From the NCBI RefSeq assembly GCF_905120475.1, contig NZ_CAJHOE010000001.1, positions 372,001 through 436,000 of the forward strand: a DNA stretch of 64,000 bases, given 5' to 3'. Made by a program: the position numbers and the translations under genes. The DNA is from Campylobacter suis (GTDB lineage: Bacteria > Campylobacterota > Campylobacteria > Campylobacterales > Campylobacteraceae). Positions 18,678 to 27,749 of this stretch are shown in pieces (positions within the stretch are counted from its first letter, which is position 1; each line of letters starts with the position of its first letter). Under the pieces are notes generated by a model. It did no database searches and was not told where the DNA came from. It saw only the letters and a program-made list of their open reading frames with translations.

Positions 18678-19521
18678 CCTCTTCCTCTTTTATCGCCAAA
18701 TCCACTATCTCGTCGTTATTTTCTACGCTATCTATAAATCTACCTATGCGTTCCCAGCGAATTTTATAGTCGTTATCCCAGCTAAAATATATAAACCATG
18801 GTTTTCCAACGATATGTTTGTATTCAACAGTGCCCCAAAATCGACTATCGTTTGAGTGATCGCGGTTATCCCCCATCATAAAAAACTCATCTTGTGGGAC
18901 TTTAAAATAAAATGCGTTAAAGTCATAGTTTGGATGAGATTTTAGCTCGCTTAGAAAAAGCGGTTTCATGGCTAGCTTATTTTGATTAAGAGCATACACC
19001 ATTATATCAAACATCGCTACCTTTTTATCATAATGAACACCCCTGTGTTTATATGGCTCATGCACAAAGAGTTTGCCATTTAGGGTGACGATCTCTTCGG
19101 GCTTAAAATTTGCTTTTATGTATTCATCACCTTCATAATGATGCAAAAATACATTTTTTTCAGTTACTATTATCTCATCTCCACCAACTGCAAATAGTCT
19201 TTTTACAAAATGTACCTTATCATCTTGAGGGCTTCTAAAAACTACTATATCATCGCGCTTTGGCATATCTCCGTTTATAAGATGATCGTTGCCTTGAAAA
19301 TCAGGCAAAACACGCATTTCTATCCAAGGAATTCGTGGCACAGGTGTGCCATAGCTAAATTTTTTTACAAAAAGATAGTCGCCTATTAAAAGTGTGTTTT
19401 TCATTGAGCCAGACGGGATAACAAAGGCTTGGGCGACGAAAAATATCACAAATGCAACGATGATTATCGTTCCAGTCCAGCTGGCACTAAAGCTATAAAG
19501 TCTGGCTAGAAATTTTCTCAT
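18661..19521 (-). CDS. lepB: Signal peptidase I
   Basis: LepB cleaves signal peptides from exported proteins at the periplasmic face. The 286 residues contain one N-terminal membrane helix, catalytic S39 in PSGSM, the general-base K107 in FVKR, followed by the AVGGDEI strand, and the [11 protein letters not shown] box E. It overlaps folD by 4 bases at its start and the site-2 protease gene by 17 bases at its end. Confidence 0.96.
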   Translation of the reverse strand: MRKFLARLYSFSASWTGTIIIVAFVIFFVAQAFVIPSGSMKNTLLIGDYLFVKKFSYGTPVPRIPWIEMRVLPDFQGNDHLINGDMPKRDDIVVFRSPQDDKVHFVKRLFAVGGDEIIVTEKNVFLHHYEGDEYIKANFKPEEIVTLNGKLFVHEPYKHRGVHYDKKVAMFDIMVYALNQNKLAMKPLFLSELKSHPNYDFNAFYFKVPQDEFFMMGDNRDHSNDSRFWGTVEYKHIVGKPWFIYFSWDNDYKIRWERIGRFIDSVENNDEIVDLAIKEEEVDGLY

Positions 19522-20381
19522 ATTTTTAAACCTAGCCTATTAGCTCGCTCTTTAGCTGACTTTAGTGTGTTTGAAAGTAGCATGGCAATAGTCATCGGAC
19601 CAACTCCGCCTGGCACTGGCGTGATAAAGCTTGCTTTTTGTTTAACTGCTTGAAAATCAACATCGCCCACAAGCCTGCCATCATCTAAGCGGTTTATGCC
19701 TACATCTATGACGATAGCATTTTCTTTTACCATGTCAGCGGTTATGAAATTTGGCTTACCAATGGCTGCGACTAAAAGATCAGCGCCTTTGCAAATTTCA
19801 GCTAAATTTTTTGTCCTAGAGTGGGTTATGGTTACGGTGGCATTAGCGTTTAGGAGTAAATTTGCCATAGGCTTTCCAACGATATTACTTCGTCCTACAA
19901 CAACAGCATTTAGCCCGCTTAAGTCTATGCCGTACTCTTTGAGCATTACCATTACACCAAGTGGTGTGCAAGGCACAAAGGCATCAAGTCCGCTAGCTAG
20001 CTTTCCAACATTTAGAGCGTGAAAACCATCAACATCTTTGTCTGCTCTTATAGCTTTTAAAATTTTATCCGTATCAATATGCTTTGGTAGCGGCAACTGG
20101 ACTAAAATGCCATCTACACTGTCATCTAAATTTAGTACATTTATGAGCGCTAAAAGCTCACTTTCGCTTGTATTTTCGCCTAATCGGTGCATTATAGAGT
20201 TTATATTTGCGCTAATACATGCCTTTTCTTTTGAAGCTACATATGTCTGACTGGCTTTATCTTCACCAACTAAAATAACTGCAAGACCAGGCTTTATGCC
20301 GGCTTGTATAAGTGAATCAGTCTCCTTTTTTATCTGCTCTTTTACCTTTGCGCTTAATGTTTTTCCGTCAATTATTTGCAT
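19518..20381 (-). CDS. folD: Bifunctional methylenetetrahydrofolate dehydrogenase/cyclohydrolase FolD
   Basis: FolD converts 5,10-methylene-THF to 10-formyl-THF in one-carbon metabolism. The 287-residue protein has the active-site segment [11 protein letters not shown] with the catalytic lysine, the PLPKHID motif, the NADP-binding [15 protein letters not shown] and the C-terminal [15 protein letters not shown] signature. It heads the folD-lepB-protease group and is divergent from the cytochrome c gene. Confidence 0.96.
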   Translation of the reverse strand: MQIIDGKTLSAKVKEQIKKETDSLIQAGIKPGLAVILVGEDKASQTYVASKEKACISANINSIMHRLGENTSESELLALINVLNLDDSVDGILVQLPLPKHIDTDKILKAIRADKDVDGFHALNVGKLASGLDAFVPCTPLGVMVMLKEYGIDLSGLNAVVVGRSNIVGKPMANLLLNANATVTITHSRTKNLAEICKGADLLVAAIGKPNFITADMVKENAIVIDVGINRLDDGRLVGDVDFQAVKQKASFITPVPGGVGPMTIAMLLSNTLKSAKERANRLGLKI

Positions 20382-20467
20382 AATTCATCCTTCGTTAAAA
20401 GCTATTTTAATTACAAAAATAGTATCATACCCAAAATTTATTTAAAATTTGAAAAACATGGAGAAAA

Positions 20468-20839
20468 ATGCGGGCTATTTTTTTACTCATTTTGCCTTTT
20501 TTGATGTTTGGAGCTGATTTTATAACCAAAAAAGAGCACGCAAGCATGCTTTATAAAAACCCACGCGGCATAGGCTGTAACAAATGCCACGGAGAAAATG
20601 GTGAAGGGCTTTTAATATCAAAATACAAAGATAAAAATAAAAAAACTAAAGAAATCATAGACAAAGAGCTTGTCTCGCCACCTATAAATAATCTTACTAT
20701 TGAGCGGTTTAAAAATGGACTAGAAAATCCAAAAAGCGTTATGCCAAGCTATTTCTTAACAGATGAAGAGATAGTTTTACTTTATGATTATGTTAGTAGT
20801 TTAAAAGATAAAAAACCAAAAAAAGGAGCTAAAAAATGA
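20468..20839 (+). CDS. Periplasmic monohaem c-type cytochrome
   Basis: A 123-residue exported protein with a signal peptide ([17 protein letters not shown]) and a single haem-binding CxxCH motif, CNKCHG, near residue 37, followed by a small cytochrome c fold with [12 protein letters not shown] giving the likely methionine ligand. The partner is unknown. It overlaps hemL by 4 bases, which couples a haem protein to haem biosynthesis. A TATCAT -10 candidate lies at 20423-20428. Confidence 0.85.
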   Translation: MRAIFLLILPFLMFGADFITKKEHASMLYKNPRGIGCNKCHGENGEGLLISKYKDKNKKTKEIIDKELVSPPINNLTIERFKNGLENPKSVMPSYFLTDEEIVLLYDYVSSLKDKKPKKGAKK

Positions 20840-22110
20840 CAAATAAAGATGCATTTGCCCAAGCAAAAAAATTTATACCAGGTGGAGTAAATTCGCCAGT
20901 TCGCGCTTTTGGTAGCGTGGGCGCTGAGCCAGTGATTATACAAAAAGCACAAGGGGCTTATCTTTTTGATGTTGAGGGTAAAAAATATCTTGATTTTATT
21001 CAAAGCTGGGGACCTCTTATCTTTGGGCATTGCGATAAGGATATTGAAGATGCCGTTATACAGGCTGTTAAAAATGGTCTTAGTTATGGAGCGCCTTGTG
21101 AAAATGAGACAAATTTAGCGCGTTTGATTTGCGAAAAATTTGATGTTATTAAAAAGGTTCGTTTTGTAAGCTCTGGTACGGAAGCAACGATGAGCGCGAT
21201 AAGAGTAGCTCGTGGATATGCAAAGAAGGACGGACTTATAAAATTTGAAGGTTGTTATCACGGACACTCTGATGCGCTTTTGGTTAAGGCTGGAAGTGGT
21301 GCAACAACTTATGGCAATGCCTCAAGTGCTGGTGTGCCTGCTGATGTTGTAAAAAATACACATTTGGCAATTTATAACGATATAAAAAGTGTTGAAGAAA
21401 TTTTTAAAAATCATGAAATAGGCGCAGTTATTATCGAGCCTATCGCTGGAAACATGGGCTTTGTTCCAGCTGATGAGAGCTTTTTGGCTGGACTTAGAAA
21501 ACTTTGTGATGATAATGGTGCCGTACTTATATTTGATGAGGTTATGAGTGGCTTTAGGGCTTCGGCTACGGGAGCGATGGGAATTTATAGTGTTAAGCCA
21601 GACATGATAACTTTTGGTAAGGTTATTGGCGGAGGCATGCCTGTGGCGGCATTTGGTGGTCGTTGTGATATAATGGACTGCTTAAGTCCAGATGGAGCAG
21701 TATATCAAGCTGGAACACTTAGCGGAAATCCCGTTGCTATGGCTGCTGGACTAGCTTCGCTTACAAAGATAAATAACACTCCAGAGCTTTATGCAAAGCT
21801 TGAAAAATTTGCAAAAAGGCTAATGCAAGGCTTTAGTAATGCTGCGCAAAAAAATAATATAGCCTTTCAAACGGATGTTCGTGGCTCTATGTTTGGGTAC
21901 TTTTTTACTAGCAAACCAGTTAAAAACTATGCGGACGCACTTACAAGTGATACAAAAATGTTTGCAAAATTTCACAATGCTATGTTAAAACGCGGAGTTT
22001 ACCTTGCTCCAAGTCAGTTTGAAACAGGGTTTATTTGCGATGCGATGAGTGAAGAAGATATAGAATTTGCGATAAAAATGGCAGAACAAAGCTTTGATGA
22101 GATAGCATAA
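20836..22110 (+). CDS. hemL: Glutamate-1-semialdehyde 2,1-aminomutase
   Basis: HemL converts glutamate-1-semialdehyde to 5-aminolevulinate, the second step of the C5 tetrapyrrole pathway; HemA and HemC for the same pathway are also in this window. The 424-residue PLP enzyme shows [13 protein letters not shown] at the start, [31 protein letters not shown] and the PLP lysine in [23 protein letters not shown] provides the ribosome site inside the cytochrome gene. Confidence 0.97.
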   Translation: MTNKDAFAQAKKFIPGGVNSPVRAFGSVGAEPVIIQKAQGAYLFDVEGKKYLDFIQSWGPLIFGHCDKDIEDAVIQAVKNGLSYGAPCENETNLARLICEKFDVIKKVRFVSSGTEATMSAIRVARGYAKKDGLIKFEGCYHGHSDALLVKAGSGATTYGNASSAGVPADVVKNTHLAIYNDIKSVEEIFKNHEIGAVIIEPIAGNMGFVPADESFLAGLRKLCDDNGAVLIFDEVMSGFRASATGAMGIYSVKPDMITFGKVIGGGMPVAAFGGRCDIMDCLSPDGAVYQAGTLSGNPVAMAAGLASLTKINNTPELYAKLEKFAKRLMQGFSNAAQKNNIAFQTDVRGSMFGYFFTSKPVKNYADALTSDTKMFAKFHNAMLKRGVYLAPSQFETGFICDAMSEEDIEFAIKMAEQSFDEIA

Positions 22111-22119
22111 AGGTCAGAC

Positions 22120-22389
22120 ATGGCAAAGGTAAAACAAGTAGTTGATGCGGCTGAGTATTTAAGTCTAGGAATTTCCATAGTTGTTGCTGTTGCACTTGGT
22201 GTAGGACTTGGCTTTTGGTTAAAGAGCATTACTGGCTGGACTGCTATGATATTTGTAGGACTTGCCTTTGGTATTGCTGCGGCTTGCTTAAATGTTTATA
22301 AAGCATACAAACACCAAGTAAAAAGTCTTGATGAGTTAAAAGATGAAAACCGCTATAAAAAGGGTGATTTTAATGATGAAGATGACTAA
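22120..22389 (+). CDS. AtpZ/AtpI family membrane protein
   Basis: An 89-residue protein with two membrane helices joined by a short turn (GVGLGFWLKSITGW), matching the AtpZ/AtpI family of small proteins linked to F-type ATP synthase assembly or Mg2+ uptake. The gene is away from the atp operon, as in other Campylobacter. It follows hemL by 9 bases and abuts the next gene (stop TAA immediately followed by GTG). Confidence 0.75.
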   Translation: MAKVKQVVDAAEYLSLGISIVVAVALGVGLGFWLKSITGWTAMIFVGLAFGIAAACLNVYKAYKHQVKSLDELKDENRYKKGDFNDEDD

Positions 22390-22866
22390 GTGCTAAAAAA
22401 ACTGTCTTTTATCTACTCTATTTTTTGGTTATTTTTACTTTGCGTTGGACTTTTTGTTTCGCAAAAATTTATGCTTAGCTCGCAGGTGGCATTTTTTAGC
22501 TCGCTTGCCGTTGTCGCGGCTAGTTTTTATAGCTATAAAAAAAGCGTTTTATCTAGGCTTGATGATGAGGAATTTATGCAAAGTGTTAAGCAAAATGATG
22601 AAGATGACGATATACAAAAAAGTGATGTTGAAAATTTTAGCCTTAAAGATGAAAAAGATCGCCTAAAAAAGCAAAAAATAAGCTTAAAAGACATGAACCT
22701 AACTACCGCTTTTGTCCCTTACAGACTTATGGCGTATGCTTTAGTTTTGTTAGGTTTTTTGGTTTTGCAGCGTCAAGAAAGTCTTGATATTTTTGGCTTT
22801 TTAATTGGCTTGTCTGGTATGCCTTTTGGTGCATTAATGCTTAGTCTTTGGCAAGAAAAAATTTAG
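22390..22866 (+). CDS. Two-to-four-span membrane protein of unknown function
   Basis: The 158-residue protein has two hydrophobic helices near the N-terminus, a central acidic and lysine-rich segment (EDDDIQKSDVENFSLKDEKD) and two C-terminal hydrophobic stretches. I do not recognise a family. The GTG start directly follows the stop of the AtpZ-like gene. It lies in a conserved Campylobacter run from folD to the FlhX-like gene. Confidence 0.7.
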   Translation: MLKKLSFIYSIFWLFLLCVGLFVSQKFMLSSQVAFFSSLAVVAASFYSYKKSVLSRLDDEEFMQSVKQNDEDDDIQKSDVENFSLKDEKDRLKKQKISLKDMNLTTAFVPYRLMAYALVLLGFLVLQRQESLDIFGFLIGLSGMPFGALMLSLWQEKI

Positions 22867-22875
22867 GAAGATGAT

Positions 22876-24102
22876 TTGGGAAATAGTAAAAGAACGATAA
22901 AAACTATGGGATCGCTATTTTTTAGTATCTCGCTAATGTTTATTGGTAATGGACTTGTGGTTAGCTCTTGTTCTACTTTGTTAAAGCAAATGGATGTTGG
23001 GGAGATTGAGATAGGGCTTATTAACGCTTGTTTTTTTGTGGGCGCTATCATTAGTACGATCTATTCAAACAACATTATATCAAAGTCAGGGCATATACGG
23101 GCATTTGGCATATTTACAGCGCTTTTTGGCGTAAGCGCAATGCTTCATAATCTAAGTTCAAATTTATACTTTTGGGCTATTTTGCGTACAATGCTTGGAT
23201 TTTGCTACTACGGGCTTTTGGTTATTACTGAAAGTTGGCTAAATGAACGAGCCAAAAATGCAAATCGTTCAAGGATACTGGCATTTTACGAATGTGTATT
23301 TTATATCAGCTTTGCGATGGGTATTTTGATACTTGCCCTAAATTTAAAGGTTGATGAAATTTTTATCGTTAGTGCCGCTTTTATTATGCTTTCAAGCATA
23401 CCTTTAAACATTATCCGTATTAACCCACCAAAAATTCCGCCTAAACAAAAAGTCAGTATCCCTAAAATTTTCTCTATAGTTCCGCTTGCTCTAGCTGGTA
23501 GCGTTGTTGCCGGCATACTTATAAATGGCTTTTTTGGTATGGCTGGACTTTTTATACTGCTTCAAGATTTTACTCCAAAAGAGGTTTCATTTTTTATGAC
23601 ATCTGCAATGTGTGGGGGATTTATGTCGCAGTTTTTTTTAGGTTCTATATCTGATAAGATAGGCCGCAGACCAGCTATCATGATAGCTTGCTCTGTTTCT
23701 TTGGTGGCTTCTATTTTATTTTTATTTGCAGGCAGAAATATAAATTTCCTTTATCTGCTCTCATTTTTCTTGGGAAGTGGCGTTTTTTGTCTTTATGCGC
23801 TCTCTCTTGCTAGGGCAAACGATGTCTTAGAAGAGCGAAGCACTGAGGCAGTAAATGTGGGTAGAGCATTACTTTTTAGCTACTCTTTTGGCTCGCTTGT
23901 CTCATCTATAATCATGGGTGTGGTTATAAAATTTTTAGGTTCAGATGGTTTTATATATGTTTATATCGTGCTTTTGATAGCGCTTCTTGCATTTGCAGCC
24001 ACTCAGCGAACCATACCAGTTGAGCATAGAACTACTTATGAGCCACATGTTATGCGAACGCCTGCGATAGTAAAAGAGGGTCTAGAAGATGGCGATAGCT
24101 AA
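22876..24102 (+). CDS. MFS family transporter
   Basis: A 408-residue, roughly 12-helix major facilitator of the YcaD/UMF1-like sugar or drug permease type. The intracellular loop signature appears as GSISDKIGRRPAIM between helices 7 and 8, while the first-half copy is weak. Substrate cannot be told from sequence. The start is TTG at 22876 behind AGGAAG. The gene overlaps the FliK-like gene by 14 bases. Confidence 0.85.
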   Translation: MGNSKRTIKTMGSLFFSISLMFIGNGLVVSSCSTLLKQMDVGEIEIGLINACFFVGAIISTIYSNNIISKSGHIRAFGIFTALFGVSAMLHNLSSNLYFWAILRTMLGFCYYGLLVITESWLNERAKNANRSRILAFYECVFYISFAMGILILALNLKVDEIFIVSAAFIMLSSIPLNIIRINPPKIPPKQKVSIPKIFSIVPLALAGSVVAGILINGFFGMAGLFILLQDFTPKEVSFFMTSAMCGGFMSQFFLGSISDKIGRRPAIMIACSVSLVASILFLFAGRNINFLYLLSFFLGSGVFCLYALSLARANDVLEERSTEAVNVGRALLFSYSFGSLVSSIIMGVVIKFLGSDGFIYVYIVLLIALLAFAATQRTIPVEHRTTYEPHVMRTPAIVKEGLEDGDS

Positions 24103-25768
24103 TGTAAGCTCGCAACAAATTTCACAAAGCGGCATTCAGCCAAACCAAAATACACAGGTAAGACCCCAGCAAGGCGGACTTTTTAAAAACCAGCCGCAGC
24201 CAGCACAACCCCAAAGTACAGGCGAACAGCGCGGGAAAGAGGCTCTTGATAGTATTGATAGGCTGCTTAACCGTGTTATGGATGAGCTTAATAAATCAGA
24301 CGCCCTTAATAAAACAGCAAAGATTATCGAGCAAGCTAGAGATACCAAGATAACGCCAAATTTAGCTAAGGATCTACAGGGGCTTTCGGCGATGCTTGAT
24401 GCAGATACTGAGATCATGCAAAACCCAACCTTAAAAGAGCTTGCGTTAAAGCTAAAGGAGTTTTTAAGACCCATAGCCGATTTAAAAGCAGCCACTTTAA
24501 ATGACCAGATAAAAAGCTCAGGCATTATGCTAGAGGCAAATTTAAAAGAGGCTCTAAGTGCTCAAAAGCTTCCATCATCGGTGCAAAAACTGCTTTCTGA
24601 CATAAAAAATTTGTCAAACCAAGCTCTTTTAAATGAGATAGTAAATTTGGCAAATGACGAAACTCTTGATACAAAAGGCTCTTTTTCTAAGCTAAACTCT
24701 ATACTTGCTGACGCTAAAGCCCAAAGTGTAGCTACGCTAAATTCATCACCCATAAAAGGGCTTTTGAGTGGGTTAAGTAAACTTGATGATATGGCTAAAT
24801 TTCTTGATAAGCAAAGTTTTAATATAGCCGAAAAAGGTGCAAATTTAAGTGGCGAGAGCATAAAGTCACAGATGTCAAAAATAGGCGAAACGATAAAAAG
24901 CTTAATCTCTGGCATGGAGCGTTTTAGTAGTGAAAGACTAAACCAAAGTACGGCATTTAGTTCAAATTTAAGAGAATTTGCAAAGATCTCAAAGGAAATT
25001 TTAGGCACTATTGATGGGTTTGATAAGATAGGCAGTCAAATGGAACTTGTAAAAACTTACACAGCCGCAACCCAAGGTGAAGGCAGTTTACAAGACAAGC
25101 TACAAAGTGCAGCTAGAAGACTAAGCCAGAGCCTAAATTTTATAGATCAAACAGCCACTAATGCAAAGACAAATTTAGATGAACTAAAAACTATCATAAA
25201 ACAGCTTCATGTAGCTTCAAATGACGGTTCTAAGGTTGAAAACAAAAGTAGTGCCGATATAGCAAAAACACTAAGTAATGACATGAAAAGTACGCTTTTA
25301 AGCTTGCAAGATAAAAGTGCTGGACTTAATAATTCACAACAAATAAGCCAGATGGCTTCAAAAATGATAAGCCAAATAGAACTACATCAAATAGTCTCAA
25401 GTCTAAGTGGTGGTGTACAAACTTATCTACCCTATGTTTGGGATGATGTTGATAATGCAAAGGTGGCTTTTAAGCGTGGCAAAAAAGATAAGTACTATGC
25501 TCAAATCGATCTAAATTTTAAAAATTTTGGACAGATAAATGTGATGACAACTCTCAGCGAAAAGCGCTATATAGATATCACGATAGCTACACAAAGAAAT
25601 GAGTTTAAATCACTCATAACTGAAAATCAAAAGGAGCTAAAGCAAGCGATAAATTCGGTTGGGCTTATGGTTAGTGGATTTAGTATAAAAACTATGCCAA
25701 AAGATGAGATAAAGCAGCGTTTTAAGGACTTTAGCGGACTTGAGATGGGCTATGATGTGAGGGCTTGA
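24089..25768 (+). CDS. FliK-like flagellar hook-length control domain protein
   Basis: A 559-residue soluble protein with a glutamine/proline-rich N-terminus, a long helical middle part and a C-terminal domain resembling the FliK C-terminal fold (Flg_hook): YVWDDVDNAKVAFKRGKKDK, then YYAQIDLNFKNFGQINVMT. FliK measures the hook and switches export specificity by touching FlhB; the gene directly downstream encodes an orphan FlhB C-terminal domain, which supports the reading. It differs from the main FliK of Campylobacter, so the function is inferred. TGATG overlap with the next start. Confidence 0.65.
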   Translation: MAIANVSSQQISQSGIQPNQNTQVRPQQGGLFKNQPQPAQPQSTGEQRGKEALDSIDRLLNRVMDELNKSDALNKTAKIIEQARDTKITPNLAKDLQGLSAMLDADTEIMQNPTLKELALKLKEFLRPIADLKAATLNDQIKSSGIMLEANLKEALSAQKLPSSVQKLLSDIKNLSNQALLNEIVNLANDETLDTKGSFSKLNSILADAKAQSVATLNSSPIKGLLSGLSKLDDMAKFLDKQSFNIAEKGANLSGESIKSQMSKIGETIKSLISGMERFSSERLNQSTAFSSNLREFAKISKEILGTIDGFDKIGSQMELVKTYTAATQGEGSLQDKLQSAARRLSQSLNFIDQTATNAKTNLDELKTIIKQLHVASNDGSKVENKSSADIAKTLSNDMKSTLLSLQDKSAGLNNSQQISQMASKMISQIELHQIVSSLSGGVQTYLPYVWDDVDNAKVAFKRGKKDKYYAQIDLNFKNFGQINVMTTLSEKRYIDITIATQRNEFKSLITENQKELKQAINSVGLMVSGFSIKTMPKDEIKQRFKDFSGLEMGYDVRA

Positions 25769-26049
25769 TGCCAAAGATAAATCCACAAATTCCTCCAAAG
25801 AAAAAAGCTGTAGCGCTTGGATACAACAAAAGTAAAGATAATGCCCCAAAAGTCCTAGCCAGCGGTTCTGGAGAGGTTGCTAATAACATTATGCGGCTTG
25901 CTAGAGAGCACGATATACCAATAAAAGAGGATCCGGATCTAGTTGAGATTTTAAGTAAAGTTGAGGTAAATCAAGAGATTCCGCCTAATCTCTATAAAGC
26001 TGTGGCTGAAATTTTTAGCTTTCTTTATAAGATGACAAGCAAAAAATAG
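25768..26049 (+). CDS. Orphan FlhB C-terminal domain protein (FlhX-like)
   Basis: The 93-residue protein resembles the cytoplasmic, autocleaved domain of the export switch FlhB without any membrane part: KKKAVALGYNKSKDNAPKVLASG-type beginning, RLAREHDIPIKEDPDLVEIL, and VNQEIPPNLYKAVAEIFSFL. The NPTH cleavage motif of full FlhB is replaced by DNAPK, so it is not expected to self-cleave. Such FlhX proteins can replace the cleaved FlhB part in Helicobacter. The ATG at 25768 overlaps the stop of the FliK-like gene as TGATG; a TTG one codon earlier is ignored. Confidence 0.85.
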   Translation: MPKINPQIPPKKKAVALGYNKSKDNAPKVLASGSGEVANNIMRLAREHDIPIKEDPDLVEILSKVEVNQEIPPNLYKAVAEIFSFLYKMTSKK

Positions 26050-26050
26050 C

Positions 26051-26077
26051 TAAAACAAATATAAATTTAGCCGATAT
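26051..26077 (+). promoter_or_regulatory. Sigma-28 (FliA) promoter for the gene at 26104
   Basis: TAAAACAA (26051-26058), 11 bases, then GCCGATAT (26070-26077). This fits the flagellar sigma-28 consensus TAAAGTTT-N11-GCCGATAA, with the -10 matching at seven of eight positions. The implied start is near 26084, about 20 bases before the ATG, leaving room for the AAAGGA ribosome site. Confidence 0.75.
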
Positions 26078-26103
26078 ACTCCAAAGAGTATTATAAAGGA
26101 GCT

Positions 26104-26892
26104 ATGATGATAAACGCCACAAGCTCATCAAATACATTTTTGTACGAGTTAAATGTAAAAAAGGGACGCTTGGATAATCTTATAAAACATATTGACGAGC
26201 AAAATGAAAAACTAGCAAATGAGCCATCAAATGTTATAAATCAAAGCATTGATAAATTTCAAAGCAAAAGTAGATTAAAAGATGATGCCAAAGGGCTTTT
26301 ATCGCTTAGTGGATATACTCCAAGCCTAAAAGTTAGCATATGGGGTAAGTTAAACGGTCTTGATACTTCTATAAGTAAAACTCGCCAAAAAGAGCTTAGG
26401 GATTTTATAGAAAGTACACAAATTTTAGGACTTACTGGAGATTACAAGCTTAACAAATCCATAAAAGCAAAAGTTATGAGCATTGATGAGTATATAAAAG
26501 TACACAAAAAGCATGAAGGCGTGGCAAGATATGAAGATAGCGAGCTTTATAATATGCTTGATATGTATTCAGATATTAATGAATTTAAGCAAAAATGGCT
26601 TGAATTTTCTACAAGAAGGCATAATGATTTAAGGGCAAGCGAAGAGCTGGCAAACTATGTAGCTCCAGCTTCAATAGCAGATGTTGGCTCAAGCGACCCA
26701 CAGTTGGCTAGGAGGTTGATGATGGATAAGCAACCAAAGAGCGAAATAATAACTTACGAGCTTGAAAAAGATCCAAATTTTGCTTTTTTAAAAGATAAAA
26801 TCGATCAAATAGATGAAAAAATAGGTCTTGAAATTTTAGGAGATACTGAAAAACTTATAGCTCAAAAGAAAAAGCTAGATATGTATGTATAA
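26104..26892 (+). CDS. Unknown protein, probably sigma-28 dependent
   Basis: I do not recognise this 262-residue protein. It has no signal peptide or membrane helix, is rich in lysine, serine and asparagine, and begins with a polar, disordered-looking segment (MMINATSSSNTFLYELNVKK), as flagellar type III export substrates often do. The rest is largely helical. A near-consensus sigma-28 promoter stands directly upstream, after the FliK-like and FlhX-like genes, so it is probably made with the flagellar filament. It could be an exported effector, a filament-associated protein or a regulator. ATG at 26107 is an alternative start. Confidence 0.75.
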   Translation: MMINATSSSNTFLYELNVKKGRLDNLIKHIDEQNEKLANEPSNVINQSIDKFQSKSRLKDDAKGLLSLSGYTPSLKVSIWGKLNGLDTSISKTRQKELRDFIESTQILGLTGDYKLNKSIKAKVMSIDEYIKVHKKHEGVARYEDSELYNMLDMYSDINEFKQKWLEFSTRRHNDLRASEELANYVAPASIADVGSSDPQLARRLMMDKQPKSEIITYELEKDPNFAFLKDKIDQIDEKIGLEILGDTEKLIAQKKKLDMYV

Positions 26893-26909
26893 AAAGGGGC
26901 AAAAGCCCC
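26891..26909 (-). terminator. Intrinsic terminator of rpsO
   Basis: On the minus strand GGGGC-TTTT-GCCCC is followed by TTTTT. The hairpin sits between the convergent gene at 26104-26892 and rpsO; on the plus strand it lacks a T tract, so it chiefly serves rpsO. Confidence 0.8.
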
Positions 26910-26914
26910 AAAAA

Positions 26915-27187
26915 TTACTTGTCGCGGATACCAAGCTCAGCAATAAGCTTTGTATAAGCTGTATAGTTTTTGTTTTTAAAATATTTTAGCAGTCTTTTTC
27001 TTTGACCAACTAGCTTTAAAAGACCTAGTCTTGATGAGAAGTCTTTTTGAAATATTTTAAGGTGCTCTGTAAGCTCAGTAATACGAGCTGTAAGTAGTGC
27101 TATTTGCACCTCTGGCGATCCAGTATCACCATCTTTTCTAGCGAATTTCGCAACTATTTCTGCTTTTTTAGCCGAATCCAAAGCCAT
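26915..27187 (-). CDS. rpsO: 30S ribosomal protein S15
   Basis: S15 binds 16S rRNA early in 30S assembly. The 90-residue protein is full length, with [16 protein letters not shown] near residue 20 and the [13 protein letters not shown] signature near residue 60. It is transcribed alone, divergent from the Rrf2 regulator gene, with AGGAGGTCTAAA before the ATG. Confidence 0.97.
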   Translation of the reverse strand: MALDSAKKAEIVAKFARKDGDTGSPEVQIALLTARITELTEHLKIFQKDFSSRLGLLKLVGQRKRLLKYFKNKNYTAYTKLIAELGIRDK

Positions 27188-27349
27188 TTTAGACCTCCTG
27201 ATTGGTAGATTGATTTAAAAAGGGCGATTATATCATAAAAAACATAAAATTAGCTAAAATGGCTAAAAAAATAAAAACTATTGATTTTAATGAAAAATGC
27301 AGTAAAAATTTAATAAAATATAGGACTTAATAAAAACCAAGGAGCAAAT

Positions 27350-27748
27350 GTGCTTTTTACAAAAGCAAGCGAATACGCCCTAATATCGCTCATCTTTATC
27401 TCGCAGCGTAAAGAACCAGTTGATGTAGATACCCTTTCAAGCGAGCTAAACATTTCAAAGAGCTTTTTAGCAAAAATTTTACAATCCCTAGCAAAAGATA
27501 AAATTTTAAAATCTTTTAAAGGCGCAAATGGTGGGTTTATGCTCATGCAGGCGGCTGAAAATATAAGTGTAAAAACCATTATCGAAAGCGTTGAAAAGCG
27601 TCCGACTAGCGTTTTTGAGTGCTCAAATTCTATGCTTGACTGTGATAAAGCAGCAAACTGCCAAATTTGGTCGATGTTTAACAGCCTACAACAAAAGGTT
27701 GATGAGGTGCTTGAAGGCATTAGTCTAGCTGATATTATCAAGAGATAA
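27350..27748 (+). CDS. Rrf2 family transcriptional regulator
   Basis: A 132-residue winged-helix regulator of the Rrf2 family (IscR, NsrR, RsrR relatives). The N-terminal HTH reads LSSELNISKSFLAKILQSLA with FKGANGGFML as the wing. Three cysteines in ECSNSMLDCDKAANC, spaced C-x7-C-x5-C, match the iron-sulphur ligand pattern, so it may sense Fe-S status, iron or NO. It begins at GTG 27350 and ends one base before flhA, so regulator and flagellar export gene are probably co-transcribed. The target is unknown. Confidence 0.88.
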   Translation: MLFTKASEYALISLIFISQRKEPVDVDTLSSELNISKSFLAKILQSLAKDKILKSFKGANGGFMLMQAAENISVKTIIESVEKRPTSVFECSNSMLDCDKAANCQIWSMFNSLQQKVDEVLEGISLADIIKR

Positions 27749-27749
27749 A

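Noticed and set aside
24136-25008. Long minus-strand frames opposite the FliK-like gene
   Set aside because: Serine/phenylalanine-rich composition typical of a shadow of a lysine/asparagine-rich gene; the plus-strand gene has motifs and context.
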